Below are positions 24,750 through 36,390 of a stretch of DNA of 64,000 nucleotides, one piece after another. The notes beneath the pieces were generated by a model. The model was given only the letters and a program-made list of their open reading frames with translations. It had not been told where the DNA came from and made no database searches. A program made the translations under genes and the position numbers. The first letter of the stretch is position 1. Each line of letters starts with the position of its first letter. This DNA is from Marasmius tenuissimus (taxonomy: Eukaryota; Basidiomycota; Agaricomycetes; Agaricales; Marasmiaceae): the NCBI GenBank assembly GCA_029532415.1, contig JAQOTA010000050.1, positions 4,712,001-4,776,000 of the forward strand, in the 5' to 3' direction.

Positions 24750-25712
24750 TCAGTTAGGCCAGTTAGACCACATATACATTCGGTTTAGAATGAGCGTAGT
24801 CATTATTTCTGTGATGAAACTCAGTGCCAGTGGGTTGAGAGTCACGCGAGCCTGATAGTCGCTATCCGGTGAAGATGGCAAGCGGTCCCAAGCAGCAAGG
24901 CACACATTTCCGTCGATACACTGGACAACAAGTAGTCAGACAACGACGTTGGCAAGCGATTCAACGAAGGGGTAAAGGTGGAGAAATGTCACCAACTCTG
25001 GCTCGAAAGGATCTCAAGCCTCGTACTCGTGACCGTCGCCACTCCAGGGTTACTGGCTCGTGTATAAAACGATGTGGTAGGAACTAACGTACCTCCATTC
25101 GCTGCGGAGAGATTCTCCATTTGTAGACCCGACCGGATTGCGCCGTGAAGTACCTGGAACTGAGGCGGAATGTCAAATGAGCATATGTTTCAAACAATGT
25201 TCATAGCCAAGGAGATACAACGATCGACGCGGAAGGTCGTTCGACGCGTTTTTAATGGATGCAGGTTCGTAGGAATGGCAACGAGAGACTCACTTGCTCC
25301 CTGGTCTTTGTAGCCGACACAGGTGCGACATGGGCAATGTTATGTGGTTGTTGCCGTACATTATGTAGCCAGGCGTCACTTGAGGTCCAAAGTAGAAGTA
25401 TGATCGTTCAGGACCCATGATACCAGAATGTTGGGAAGCCCATGGGGTTTCCCGCGTAAGTCGTACGACGAGATTGGGTACGTGCGAAGCCTATCGCAAT
25501 GAGATAGTCAGTCAGCAGTAGAGGGCGAGCGTTGTGTCTGGGCACCGACCAGAGACCTATGAGATTGATGTGTAAGGTTCTTCAAAACGAACGGAGTGCA
25601 AGGGGACTCACATCGTGAATGCCAATCTGCCTTCTGGATCCTCATAATTGGAGTTGAAAGGATCCATGCCAGTCTGAAGAAGAACGTACGCCGGGGATGC
25701 CTGAGCGGCCAT
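24750..25712 (-). CDS. DUF6593-family protein
   Basis: A member of a large basidiomycete family of unknown function. Five exons read as 25612-25712, 25550-25556, 25294-25490, 25093-25153 and 24750-24920, totalling 537 nt and 178 residues in a continuous frame. The start MAAQASPAYVLLQTGMDPFN leads into NYEDPEGRLAFTM. The 7-nt micro-exon supplies SL. Then come VPNLVVRLTRETPWASQHSG, PERSYFYFGPQVTPGYIMYG, KYFTAQSGRVYKWRISPQRM and a C-terminal hydrophobic stretch ALSFITEIMTTLILNRMYMW. This pattern (DPEGR.AF, STPW-like block, ISPQRME, C-terminal TTL.LNRM) is what I associate with DUF6593. The long in-frame upstream extension to 25829 was rejected as 5' leader. Confidence 0.75.
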
Positions 25713-28700
25713 GAAGGAGAGGAACTTGGGGGGGTCTGGACATGGCTCATGATAGCGGTCGATGAATAAATATGGGCTCAGCCTGCTGATGAAGAAGAAC
25801 TCCGGAACGGCAGACAAGACCGGAAACATTTAACAACAGCGTTTCATCCACGTGCCGCTCGGAAGCATTCCTTCATGAAATTATGGCACGCGACGCCACG
25901 TGGGTCAAAAACGTGGTAGTAGATTCCGCAGATCAGGTCAGTGCGCTGGGCGCTCGGCTTTAGCCGACTCCGTGTCACCCGGCCAGGCGATTCGATTTGC
26001 CTACAATTAGCTTCATCTAACTGGAAAAGTGGCCGACTTGAACATGAGTAGGCGTTCATCCTTGCTATGTAGTACTCTATGTAGCGACGTGATTGGTGCG
26101 CGATCAAATTCATCTCAGTCCCAATGGCGTTGTTGCGATACGGTATTGCACTCTCCGAGTGCCTTATGGTTCCCTGAATTGAAATCCCGGTTTCAAATCA
26201 TACCCACGCAGCTGGTCCCATCACCACCCACCCGCTAAGTAATCAGGTAGAGGTAGTACTGGTTAACCCATGCAGAACCCACGAATCGACCGTATCAGGA
26301 GAAGGCCGCGTCCACCTGTATTCATCCTGTCATAGTGCGATCCGACCTCAACTCCTTCCTCCAAGCGTCGACTTGCAGCCCGCCGGTGCTAGGCTCCAAA
26401 GGATGACCTGGCTGACTATTCCTTCTCAGCCCGAGCCTCGTCGATATAGCTAAGCCAACAGGGCGTGAGGGACGACAAATCACACACCGATACGAGGTTT
26501 CTGTCTCCATGGTAAAGATGTTGGGTCTCTCCGATAGGTCTAGCGGATTTCTTTCCCTTGCAACGTGGAATCGAACCCTTCGAGTCTTCCAGAACCTTCA
26601 TCGTCACGCATGAAGGCCGGATCTAACTTACGGCTTTTGGAAACCAGTCGTTCTCAATAGCGCAGCCCATGACTGTCTCAAAGAAGGAAGAGTCTCGCTG
26701 ATTCCATGATATCTTGTAGCCCCCTGATCTCAGAATGGCTCATCCGTTGAGGTCTTGGTGAGGTCACCAGGCGGTCATTTGAGCTGTCCCATCCATCCCA
26801 TTGGTCCTGTACCCAAGGACTAGGGTGGGTAAAGTGGGGATTGGGTAAGAGTATAGATTCCATATCAGATGGATGCCACGACGCAGGTACTTGCTTAGCG
26901 TACGAGTCCAACGATAATTCGTGCCCAAATGATGACCTCCTATCAGTTATGTTTGTACTATCCAGAAGCATTGAACAAACGCAGTGGGCAAAGCTGCACA
27001 ATTTGGTGAATGGCAAAAGTCAAATTTTGACAGTTCTCGTGGCGTTGACAGTTTTGATCACTGTCATCACCCCGGTACATCCTCGGGGTGACCTCGTCTG
27101 CGTGGCGAAACGCGTGGCTGAGAGGTGCCTTACTTACGTCGGACATGGTTGTACATACGAAGTTCGTCAAACCTTGCCGATGGGCTGAGATATTAGTCCG
27201 CGCAACACCGGGAAACAAAACCACATTCGTTCCCAATCAGGATATATCCAAGCATATTCATTATCCATCCCTGGGATCTGGATACGTTGGATTGGTCTTC
27301 AACGCAAATGAATAGACGTAACCTGGTCTTCGGAGTACGCGAGTCCAAACTCCATGAAGGACCATACTTTGCAAGCAGTGGGAACAGCAGAACTACTAAA
27401 GGGACGTCGTACTTGATTGTACATAATCAAAACGGTAGCCACTCGCCCCTCATAGGCCCATACGGTGAAACTTTCGGCCGCTGCGCGAGGACCGTGAGTC
27501 CTTTACCGATGGCGAGTGCATTCAGGTGCATGCTCGGGCCAATCCTAGCTAGTAGCGCTACCCAAGTTCACAGACAAGTTAACAAGTCGTATGGAAACCA
27601 GAACACCGGACCAAGCTGAGATCGCTTGGGTAAGCCTTGGATTCTAAACTTGGTGGAGCGTAGGGCGGGTTTCCCGAGGTCTCATCTCAACAGATTCAAT
27701 GCGGAATGGGGATGAACGAAGGCGCTAAAGAACCGTGGGATGTGAGAGACCATATGTGAAAAACTCGTGTTGAGGAACGTAGCATTTGCATTGGTGCAAA
27801 CCCATTGGGACCAGCGAGATGAAGACAGGGACAGAAGTATGATGGCCGGGCTTGACGAACTTTCCACTCCTAACAGGGTGGCGGCCCGAAAAACCGTCGT
27901 ACCAGGGCCTAGTCATCTACGGAGCCCTCCGCCCTGTGAGGTAAGGTTGCATCGATGTTGGGCATTAAAGAGACCAAGGTTCGTGGAGGACTTTTACATG
28001 AAGTCGTGACAAGTTAGCTATGGATTCCAGCGAAAATTCTATCGGTATGTCGAACAGATTGCAGCCAGTCGAGGAGGGTTTACGCTGGTGGGACTGTAGA
28101 GTACACTGGCTCCAGGACCTTAAGAAGATAGTGAGAAGGGAGTTTGGGCTCAGGCTTAAAGGGGCTGGACCCCATTCGCTGAGCTTGCAAGAAGTCGTCC
28201 CTCATCGGCATTCATTGTATCCTAACGCAACGATTTGTTCTTGTGTCGCGAGGCCAGCCTCCTTCCACGGGCATCGAGTCCCCCGTCGATCATGGCCTTG
28301 AGTTACCCGTGCCGCGTCGGGTTCGTGAGAACACTTGTGTATGGAACATCCAAAATTCCGTCGACAGCAGCTTACTGCGTGTACTACAATGAAACAAATC
28401 TCCGAGCCCAATCTTGATTCTTGAGTTCCACAGAATTTCACTAAGCCAGAAAGGTAAGGGCCAGGCTCCGCACAGGCATTTCGGCCTCCGTTCTCGATTC
28501 CATTTACCCGAGCGCCTAGTAGGATTGTATGGACAAGTTTTGGGAGGTTTCCAGATCTGCAGACGCGGGCGATGTTGTGAGAAAAGCGTCACTAAAAGGA
28601 ATCAGAGGAGAGATAAGAGATCGCCGAAACCGAGAAGTCCTCCCAGTCAAGCCACAGATAGTGTGAATAAACTGCCCCAGAGCCAAAGCAGATGGACAAA

Positions 28701-29045
28701 ATCCCACTGGGCCTATTATTTGTGTTCCCATTAACTTCCTATGTTAGACCGCTTGGTACTATGACTCACTACGGCTGAGCGGTCGGCCTTCTGTTGATGC
28801 CATAGATCGAAAAGTGTCCAAAGCTCGTCTCGGTTGAGAAGGATTGTAATGGCTGGGGAACAGTAGCAGGTGTTATTGGGACGCGAGCTGTGAGTCGGAC
28901 GACGAACAAGGTTCACTGTGCAAAACGTCGCTACCGTCAGCCGGGCGGCCCGCCAGTCAACTTTCTCACGGTGCCTTGCTCGTTGACCGTCAACGTCAGC
29001 CTCACAAACTCCTTCCCTCTCGACAATGAACCGATACAGGCCACC
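25713..29045. other. Gene-poor 3.3-kb stretch
   Basis: No intact gene is seen. Short overlapping frames occur on both strands (for example minus 26678-27016, plus 27287-27619, minus 28290-28592), without signatures or consistent exon chains. A small perfect hairpin motif gacagt-tttgatc-actgtc lies near 27046-27064. The region may be old intergenic or repeat-derived DNA. Immediately upstream of CDK8 (about 28900-29045) lies its promoter and leader. Confidence 0.4.
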
Positions 29046-30582
29046 ATGCTAGACGACTGGTCAACTGCTCAAAATGACATTATGCGTATCTATCGCTCGA
29101 AACGAGATGCAGCTCGCGGCACCGTTCAGTCGAAATACAACATTCTTGGGTTCATATCCTCAGGAACTTATGGACGTGTTTACAAGGCTCAGAGCCTCGA
29201 CCAAGAGGGAAAGATACACGCAATAAAGAAGTTCAAACCGGACAAAGAAGGAGATGTTATCACTTATACTGGAATAAGCCAGAGTGCTATTCGAGAAATC
29301 GCAGTGAGTCATTGTCTGCTTTTCACCCCTCGTCTCTGATCGCATACAGCTGAACAGGGAAATAAACCATGACAACGTTGTTGCATTGAAGGAAGTGATT
29401 CTGGAAGACAAGTCGATCTACATGGTATTCGACTATGCTGAGCACGACTTCCTGGTGCGTACACGGCGTTCTCGTTCTCGATCCAGATATTTACGCAGCT
29501 GAATAATAGCAAGTCATTCATCATCATTCCCAGACGCTTCGACACCCGATCTCGACACCAGTTCTGAAATCCCTTATCTACCAGCTCATAAACGGCCTCA
29601 TCTATCTCCATTCTTGTCACATACTTCATCGAGATTTGAAGCCAGCAAACATTCTCATTACTTCCAAAGGGGTAGTGAAGATTGGAGATCTTGGTCTTGC
29701 ACGACTCATATACGAACCATTGCAACCTCTCTTCATAGGCGACAAGGTTGTTGTAACGATTTGGTATCGTGCACCCGAGCTTCTTCTTGGTGCCAAACAT
29801 TACAACAAGGCCATTGACTGTTGGGCTGTCGGTTGCGTCATTGCCGAACTTGCAAGTTTGCGTCCAATCTTCAAAGGGGAAGAGGCGAAGCTCGATTCGA
29901 AAAAGAATGTTCCTTTCCAACGGGATCAATTATTAAGGATTTTTGAGGTCCTTGGTACGCCTGACGAGGCAGGTTGGCCTAGTATTGTGGACATGCCAGA
30001 ATACAACAGCATGAAGAGGTTGGATAGGTAGGACCCTTCCCGAGTTCGAACTTCAGTCTATTGAAATGTGCTATAGGTACTCTGACCGACTACAAGAATG
30101 GTGCCAAACTCGCATCCGGTCAGCCACCGGTTATGACCTCCTGCGCCAGCTCTTTTTGTACGATCCAAAGACTCGGCTCACCGCTAAAGCGGCTCTGCAA
30201 CATCCATGGTTCAAAGAGGACCCGCTACCTACTTGGAAGTATGATCGTCGTCATTCTTCTTTCTTCATGATCTCATGTGAACTGTAGTGCCTTTGAGTCC
30301 GCCGGCGCTCATCAAATACCGCCTCACCGCCGGATAACCCAGGACGATGCACCTTCGATGATGCCGGTTCCAGCACAAAACAATTCTCATCCTCACCTGC
30401 TGGGAGGTGGAGGAATCGCAGGACCAGGCGCACCTTTTGCTCAGGCGCAAACCTCCAAACCCGGAAGCTCTAACAGCTTCGCTAGTGTCAGTGGTGGTGG
30501 TGGTGGAGTCTACGTCGGTCAACAGCCTGCAGGAAGCACGGGACGGGGCCAGGGTGCCCGAAAGAAACCGAGACACAATTAG
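29046..30582 (+). CDS. SSN3: Cyclin-dependent kinase 8 (Mediator kinase, Ssn3/Srb10)
   Basis: Catalytic subunit of the Mediator CDK8 module, a nuclear Ser/Thr kinase paired with cyclin C that regulates RNA polymerase II. The start at 29046 ([19 protein letters not shown]) precedes the glycine-rich loop [16 protein letters not shown], the catalytic Lys in HAIKKFKPD, and the CDK8-type helix [11 protein letters not shown]. Then come [26 protein letters not shown] (catalytic loop), [14 protein letters not shown] (DLG instead of DFG, as in yeast Ssn3), [39 protein letters not shown] (CDK8-specific insert) and [12 protein letters not shown]. Four short introns were placed. The C-terminal tail is disordered, with Gly runs encoded by a ggt/gtg repeat near 30490-30510, and ends RKKPRHN. 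The kinase should be active. The open frame back to 28890 is leader. Confidence 0.95.
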
Positions 30583-31648
30583 GGCCATTGTACTCGGTTT
30601 GTCACACGCATCAACCTCACTTGAGCTACATACGATTCGTGTGCACCATTTCTATCTAGCTTCTCTTCATCAAATGATCGGCAAACTCAAACCTCCTAGA
30701 GTCTGTTGCAAACTTTTCACCTCCTCGTGTGTAAGTGGTGTTGGGTGTCTGTCGTGGTAAGGATTACAGCAAGATACAACGTTGCAGTGGCTCTCGACCG
30801 ACTTGAACTTTTAGCATCCACGTGCATCCTCATTCGACAACAGTAGTGTTCACAAGTTCGTGGAGACTACCTCACTGCACCTAGTAAGCAAGGCGCGCGC
30901 ACTGTCCGTCAATTCCCCCCGATTTGCTTGAAACTGATTTGACTGCATTCTAGGCTCTAGCAACCTGATGCCATGATTAGGGTTTCAGAGAACTGCGTAA
31001 TGGTCTGAGGTGCCAAGTTCCCTGCGGTATCCTGTGGAGCATCACACTCTCCTATCGACAGGTTTGCCTGGTTTCGCGTGGACAAAGTGTCTGGGTTTCT
31101 CAAATGCAAACTGGAGTTGAACGTTGAACGTCCAGTGTTGACCGTCCTTTCCAAACCCCGGGACTCGCACACCATGTGCTCAGGCTGTCGAGGTTTACGA
31201 TAGATACATATTTATCATACCTCTCTTCGGCTTAGTCGCGGTGTCGACGCTGAACTGGCCACTTGGAGGTAAGTGGCCTAAGGTGAGCCACAATCTTGCT
31301 GCACACATGATTGATGTGGAGTAGAGTGGCGCGACCCTCACGACCTCGGGGGAATGCGGGCTCAGTAGAGACACACAAGCCCACCCTTTCGGCGTTGCAT
31401 CAGGTTGTATCCATGTTATCTCCCCGTGCATCGAAGTGGTGATTAGACGAATTTATTATTTCACCTCGTTATCGGAATACTCGCAACAGAACACAACATA
31501 CATGAACTGATGACCGCGTCGAAGCGGCGTGTAGCAAGGGTATAAAGGAGCGCATCCACGTTTCGAACACCACAAGTACCTGCCTCCCTTCGCTCTCAAG
31601 CTAGGTATTCGTTCGTTGCTCTTCGTCAGTCTTCACCTCTCCACCAAA
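30583..31648. other. Intergenic region with M35 peptidase promoter
   Basis: About 1 kb between CDK8 and the metallopeptidase. No gene is recognised; the minus-strand frames at 30957-31175 and 31195-31431 have no features. The promoter of the peptidase lies at the right end. Confidence 0.45.
31541..31547 (+). promoter_or_regulatory. TATA box of M35 metallopeptidase gene
   Basis: A canonical tataaag (context agggtataaaggagcg) lies 108 bp before the ATG, consistent with a strongly and inducibly expressed secreted-enzyme gene. Confidence 0.7.
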
Positions 31649-33130
31649 ATGCTGTTCTCCGCTGCACTCGCAGGCGCTTTTGCCACCGCCGCCCTTGCCA
31701 ACCCGGTAAAACGTGCAGCTGACCAGCTGACGGTCAAGGTCACCGGCCCTTCCTCTGGAGCTGTTGAGTCTACCGACGATCTCAAGTTCACGGCCGAAGT
31801 CACCAATAACGGCGCGGAAGCAGTCAAAGTCCTCAAATACGGAACCATCCTCGATGCGTTGCCAACTCGCTCGTTCACTATCACCCAGAATGGAACTAAC
31901 ATTCCATTCGTTGGTGCCAAGGTGAGTGGGCGCCACAGATTCAATCATCTCTCCGCCTCATGTTCAGCATCCGGTATCACGCCGTATAGCTTTCGGTTGC
32001 TCTGAACAACGACAATGCCTACACCACTATCGAAAGCGGCAAGACGGTCACGATATCGCACGAAGGTTAATTACTTCACAACCTACCGGGTCCGAGGACT
32101 GACAGATTCCAATAGTCTCCTCCCTTTTCGACTTTGCAACTGCCGGACCGGGTACTTTCTCCTTCACACCCATTTCTGACTTCCGAGTGGCTGGCGATCA
32201 GAAAGCCTCACATCCCGCTCTGATGGCCGAAGTCTCCTCGTCTTCCAATGTCATTGAAGTCGAGGTCAAGAACGTAGTAAAGAGGGAGGTCAGGCGTGCA
32301 GTCACTGAATGTGCTGACTCTTCGAAGAAATCGTTCATCGAGGCTAGGTATGCCCCATGATTAGGATACTATCAAGAGCCACCAACGAACCAATTGATTT
32401 TACAGTTACACCGAAGGCAAAGAACTCGCCAGCATCACTTCTCAGTACATCGGATCGGCCGGTGCAAATGATCAACTATTCACCAGCTACTTTGGAAGTA
32501 ACAGCCCCAGCTCAATTGCCAGTGTCTACAACGACGTTGCGGGCGAGACCGGTAATAGGCTGTAAGTCCTTCACATTATGCCGCTCCCTTCAGGTGACTG
32601 ATCGTCTTCATCTTGAAACCTGTCTAGTCTGAGCTGTTCGGACCCAGCCAATGCTTGCGATGGCAATGTCATCGCCTACACTATCATCTCGACCACCGAT
32701 GTATGTGTTCAGATACGCGGGCGTGCGTCTTCTGAGTATTGAATATTCGTGACTTCAACAGATTTACTACTGTGACATCTTCTTCGACGAGGTTCCTCAA
32801 AGCCAGCTCTGCGGCGGTACCACTCCTGCTGCTCGTAACGTCCGTGGCGGCACCACACTCCATGAGGTGGGTCTATTTAACTTTTCTTCGACGCGATCGT
32901 CCCTAATGTCTAATCATACTGTGTAGTTGACCCACGCATTGGACAATACCGACGATGTCACGTACGGGTGCTCCAACGATAAAGCACTTCCTGACGCTCA
33001 GAAGAAGATTAACGCAGACAATTACAACGTAAGTGACAGAACTGGTACTCACAGCTTACAACTCATCCTGATGAACTCGTTCTTTCATATCCAGTGTTTC
33101 GCCACTGAGGTCTTCGCTGCTCGATGCTAA
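31649..33130 (+). CDS. Secreted M35 metalloendopeptidase (deuterolysin / peptidyl-Lys metallopeptidase family)
   Basis: Extracellular zinc protease. The signal peptide MLFSAALAGAFATAALA is followed by a propeptide-like beta domain (ADQLTVKVTGPSSGAVESTD, NNGAEAVKVLKYGTILDALP, TFSFTPISDFRVAG) and a Lys/Arg-rich junction (VVKREVRRAVTECADSSKKS) that could be the processing site. The mature domain has IISTTDIYYCDIFFDE and the zinc motif GGTTLHELTHALDNTDD with VTYGC, that is HExxH plus the aspzincin Asp; the usual GTxxD reads NTDDV. It ends ADNYNCFATEVFAARC. About six introns of 50-60 nt were inferred. The C-terminal six-Cys arrangement fits secreted deuterolysin-type members. It converges with Chs5, 268 bp apart. 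Confidence 0.9.
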
Positions 33131-33398
33131 AGAAGTCGCCAGAATACGAAGAAGCCACTGATGTACAGTAATGATGATCTTGGAAGAACAGATTATTTAT
33201 GCGATGCAAATGTATAAATCAGTATTTAGTGGATTTGTAATGTCCAAATTGGGGAAATGGATTCGTGCACCCTTCAGACAAGCGCAACTTCGATGGTTGA
33301 TAACAACCATATGTATATTCGGGGAAACCTCCATAACACACACAGTAACACAAACTATCCAACGTGAACCCAGTGACGATAATTAGCTCTATGGACCT

Positions 33399-35076
33399 CT
33401 AGTTCAAAGGAATATCAACTGTCGGCCCCAGATCGTCATCGTCCCCATCGTCCCCATCATCCTGCCCACTTGGCCTCTCCTTCTCCACTGGAGGCGGAGG
33501 AGGCACCTCAATATTCGACGGAGTAACAACCCTCTGCACCGGATCCAACGGTGGTGAAGCCGAAGCTTTAATAGCAGCCTCCCTCAACGACTGGGGTACA
33601 CTTTCATCTTGACTAATCACGGGCGAAGAAGCGGGTGAAGGGAACTTGAAATCGCGGTTCATCGTTCCACTTCTCGACTTCCTCTTGTTCCCATTGGACG
33701 TGAGACCATCTTCCGAGGCGGTTAGATCGATCTCCTCGGCTTCATTCGAAGCTTTTGTTTCCCTTGCATCTTCCTGGATGGCTTGGCCCGTGAGCGGGCG
33801 ACCTCTGGACGCGTCGCTTTGACTGGCGCGAGGTGTCGAGCTGGGACTTCCCGATTGGCCTACAAATGTCGAGCCCGGGGGCGATGAGGTTGTTGTCCGG
33901 GCCGGCGCGGGCATTGATTGACGCTGAGTTGGACTGCGAGGGCTTGTCGATGCTTGGGGTGTGGGGGAGTTCGGCGAACGTGAGGACATAGATTGTGGTC
34001 GGAATGAATGGGTAGAGGCATTGGCAGGGGGCTCTGCGCCGAGGTAGTATTGGGCTATTGCAACCATCCTACAAAGCCGAGTCAGATTGAAACGCAAGAG
34101 AAAGTAGAGTAAACGAAGGAAACGCACTTCTTTTCCGCATGACAAGCGAGTATCCAATGTGGTGTCGCGACCGGGATACTCAGCTGTAGAGCTCTCTGAT
34201 ATTCCACTCCAGGTGCGTTACCGAGATTTCCACTGGCTTGAGCACCATTCGGTGTCGCTGCTGGAGTTGTACAGATGAAATGTGTGGTGTCGATCTGAAT
34301 CTTTTCACTCCATTTTGCTCCCATCTCTTGTAGCGCCATCTTCGCATTCTCCAAAAGCACTTCATCCTGAACGGTACCGAAGCATACAGAGATACCGGAG
34401 GTATCTGTCATGGTGTGTGTTCTAACGCGAATAACGTTGGAAGGGTAGGTACCGGCTGTGGTTCTGAGGATAAGTTGGAAAGTGTATTCGGAATTTATGT
34501 CGAGGCCGGAGAGTTTCGTCGATGTATTGGTCATGGGTGAAGGGATAGCTGCCAGACGTTGACCATTTCTATAAATGTCCAGCGAGCGCAGTTTCGCCGT
34601 GGCGAGCTTCAATGGAGGCCATTCGAGGGTGACTGAGGTTTGGGTGACATTTCGAAGCTAGATCCCAAAAGATATCAGTATATCCATTGGGGTGTTATCT
34701 GTATACAACTCACCTGAAGATTCGGAGTCTCGGGTGTTTCTACACCAAATGCATCGACAATATCGTTTTGAAGAGCCCAAAAGTCTGCGTCGCGGCGTTT
34801 CTCCTCCGCATGATTTTGGTGAACTGCAATGTTGACGATAGATCCTGTTGTCGCTCCAGGAGGCAATAGTATCGAAGGAAATTCTATGAGATGGGCGCGT
34901 TCCCCGAGCAATATCTGGCAGGTGCATGGATGAGCCTAAGGTAATTCATTTCAGTCGAGAAATCATACAGCCATGCCCGCATCTAAGAGAGCGATAAGTA
35001 GAGGTCAGGCCAGAGCAATTTTTCACGTACCGAGCTTGCCAACAGTGAAGGTGAAGCTTTCTCCAGACTTGCTCAT
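33399..35076 (-). CDS. CHS5: Chs5, exomer scaffold (FN3-BRCT)
   Basis: Exomer subunit that sorts chitin synthases and other cargo from the trans-Golgi to the plasma membrane. The start at 35076 reads MSKSGESFTFTVGKLDAGMA after joining exon 1 (35031-35076) to a 14-nt micro-exon (34969-34982). It then runs into ILLGERAHLIEFPSILLPPG, ATTGSIVNIAVHQNHAEEK and NDIVDAFGVE, the Chs5 N-terminal domain. The FN3 domain follows (VTQTSVTLEWPPLKLATAKL, LDINSEYTFQLILRTTAGTY). Then the BRCT domain (GISVCFGTVQDEVLLENAKM, HFICTTPA, LSIPVATPHWILACHAEKKM). The last 230 residues are Ser/Pro-rich and disordered, ending ...DDDDLGPTVDIPLN with an acidic patch. Domain order and start agree closely with yeast Chs5. 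Confidence 0.92.
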
Positions 35077-35451
35077 CGTGGTAGACTGTGGACACGTCGC
35101 GGACGGCACGCTGGACAACGCTGGACCTCCAACGCGATGAAAGTAGAAATTTATTCACACGATCGCCCTTCAGATCAACTTGAAGTCCGAACTCGATTAT
35201 TCTTCCTGTACGTTTACATTCATCTCTTGCATTATCTTCCTCCTCCTCCTCCATATCCTGTCCTTCCGCTCTACCAAATGGGAGCTAGAGGCCTTACAAC
35301 ACGTAAAAGACGTTTATATGAGTTCAAATTCCCGATCTTGAGGGATACGTTCAAACTCACCAATGTAACTTCTCAAAGTATTGAGAAAATATCCTATTAT
35401 AGAGCTACTATACATTGATAACCGTCCGGGGCCAGTATGTTGGTCTGGCAC
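35077..35451. other. Spacer between Chs5 and PARG-like gene 1
   Basis: Contains the Chs5 promoter and the 3' UTR of PARG-like gene 1. A pyrimidine-rich run (cctcctcctcctcc) lies near 35240. The plus frame at 35137-35418 shows no protein features. Confidence 0.4.
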
Positions 35452-36390
35452 TTACACCTGAGTATCTGCAAAAACCTTGCTGAAGATGCCAAAGTTCTCG
35501 TTGCCCGGAACACTATAGATCGCAAATGTAACATTGCGGAACCATCCCTTAAATTCGTCCTCTAGCAGAATGGAGCGCATTTCTTCAGCTACTTGTTGAG
35601 AGGGGCACGCATAGGCACCACACCCCATTGCACCTTCAGACGACGATGGCTTAGCACAAATTCCGACGTGAAAATGAACAGAAACTTCATACCAAGAACG
35701 ACACAGTCCCTCCCGTTGTGCGCGGCCATCCTGTATACCAACCTAATCTTCCCTCTCAAGTCGTTCAGTTGACCCTTATCAGCGAAACGTTTCCAGTCTG
35801 AAGACAGTTTCGGGCCTCGTGGGGCTGCGACGGTGATGACTCCGACTACGCATCGTTCTTCTTCCGACAAATCGACACAGTCGTGGTCCAAGTCGTCCTT
35901 GAACACGACTACGCCGGGTGAGGACAACCCAGCGATGCTTCCTGGACCGGTATTCGGCCATGGATAATAACTTGGCTTGAGTGTCGCAAAAAGAGTCGAC
36001 GAATAGCATAGAGCTTCTTCCTAGAGGAATATCAGAGCAGAAGGACGACTGATTCGATAGCACCCATACCTGAGTTTTGCATAACGATTGATCCCAGCCT
36101 CCGCCTGGCAATTCGTCACTTGCTAAATTCAAAACAGCGACCTTTCCGTCTGCAGCATCTGGGAAACGCTTGATAATGTTTCTGGCTGCTGTATATGAAT
36201 CCGAATTGACAAGCTCGACCGGACTGGGTGGATGGTTTGGACACGATGCCGGATCGAGAGCGGGTAGCTGATCACCGATGAAGGTCGAGTCAAGAGTAGC
36301 TCCTTTGGCATTGTGCTGAGCAGCTATTGCCTCTGAGCGTGAAATTGTGTCCTTGGAGATAAAGTAACGAGCACGACGATCTGGAGCCAT
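35452..36390 (-). CDS. Microbial-type PARG macrodomain protein (TIGR02452/PF10021), paralogue 1
   Basis: Predicted ADP-ribose glycohydrolase of 276 residues. Exons are 36070-36390, 35693-36020 and 35452-35633. Key features: VELVNSDSYTAARNIIKRFP, then KVAVLNLASDELPGGGWDQS and, across a 49-nt intron, KTQEEALCYSS. Together these give GGG-x8-QEE, the PARG signature in which the second Glu is catalytic. Also present are YPWPNTGPGSIAG, SPGVVVFKDDLDHDC, VGVITVAAPRGPKLS, RLVYRMAAHNGRDCVVLGAM and GCGAYACPSQQVAEEM. All active-site elements are intact. It is divergent from paralogue 2, with 1.24 kb between the starts. The function in fungi is unassigned: candidates include poly- or mono-ADP-ribose removal or nucleotide metabolism. 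Confidence 0.85.

Noticed and set aside
26560..26585. Minus-strand match to a tRNA B-box (gggttcgattcc)
   Set aside because: The flanking bases do not form a T-stem and no A-box or anticodon arm lies upstream on that strand.
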